DNA of 5,096 nucleotides from an uncultured Bacilli bacterium (GTDB taxonomy: Bacteria > Bacillota_I > Bacilli_A > RF39 > UBA660): positions 1 through 5,096 of the forward strand of contig CALVKC010000093.1 of the NCBI GenBank assembly GCA_944332505.1. Reading direction: 5' to 3'. Positions 5,091 through 5,096 of the stretch are shown here, piece after piece; position 1 is the stretch's first letter, and every line of letters begins with the position of its first letter. The notes below the pieces were generated by a model that did not search any database, had not been told where the DNA came from, and saw only the letters and a program-made list of their open reading frames with translations. The position numbers were made by a program, and so were the translations under genes.

Positions 5091-5096
5091 AAGGAG
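5091..5096 (+). promoter_or_regulatory. Ribosome binding site of a gene starting outside the window
   Basis: AAGGAG forms the last six bases of the window, about 6 bases after the predicted transcript start. A start codon is expected some 5-10 bases past the edge. The ATG at 5084-5086 lies upstream of this site, at the predicted transcript start, and is less likely to be used. Confidence 0.55.

Noticed and set aside
5084..5096. Leaderless start at the ATG of 5084-5086
   Set aside because: It coincides with the predicted transcript start, but a strong AAGGAG follows at 5091-5096, favouring a start beyond the edge.

Overview
The window is very AT-rich, densely packed bacterial DNA with strong AGGAG-type ribosome binding sites and TTGACA/TAAAAT-type promoters. 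This points to a low-GC Bacillota lineage, perhaps one of the uncultured gut Bacilli close to Mollicutes; that placement is an inference from style and recalled protein families. TGA works as a stop codon here: the second gene ends in an ATGA overlap with its own paralogue, so the Mycoplasma code 4 is unlikely.

Left part (1-3059, + strand): six small or medium genes in one direction with spacings of 8, -4, 16, 11 and 64 bases. In order they are a 72-residue Cys-rich membrane-anchored protein (possibly cut by the window edge), two tandem paralogous proteins with an N-terminal membrane anchor and a shared Cys pair (TadE/F-like minor pilin candidates), a TadZ/CpaE-like protein with a degenerate P-loop, and two paralogous two-helix hairpin proteins with VirB2/TrbC-pilin-like topology and conserved cysteines at both ends. 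Together they look like the structural end of a Tad-like pilus or secretion apparatus. The ATPase (TadA/CpaF) and platform proteins (TadB/C) would be expected upstream, outside the window. The last hairpin gene has its own well-formed promoter, so it may be made in excess as a major subunit.

Middle (3060-3335): 276 bases of very AT-rich spacer with no gene. It holds an AT-only hairpin at the stop of the last pilus gene and two intrinsic terminators that separate the convergent transcription units.

Right part (3336-4901, - strand): one gene for a 521-residue surface protein. It has an N-terminal membrane anchor, a Cys-containing extracellular domain, a long Ser/Asn/Thr linker, an Asn run, a PD-repeat stalk and a Tyr/Trp-rich C-terminal domain. 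It has a near-consensus extended -10 promoter. Beyond it (4981-5096) lie two adjacent palindromes and a divergent + strand promoter with a ribosome binding site for a gene just outside the window. This looks like a regulated divergent promoter region.

The most interesting feature is the pairing of Tad-like parts (TadZ, minor pilins) with VirB2-like hairpin pilin candidates, nearly all carrying paired extracellular cysteines.
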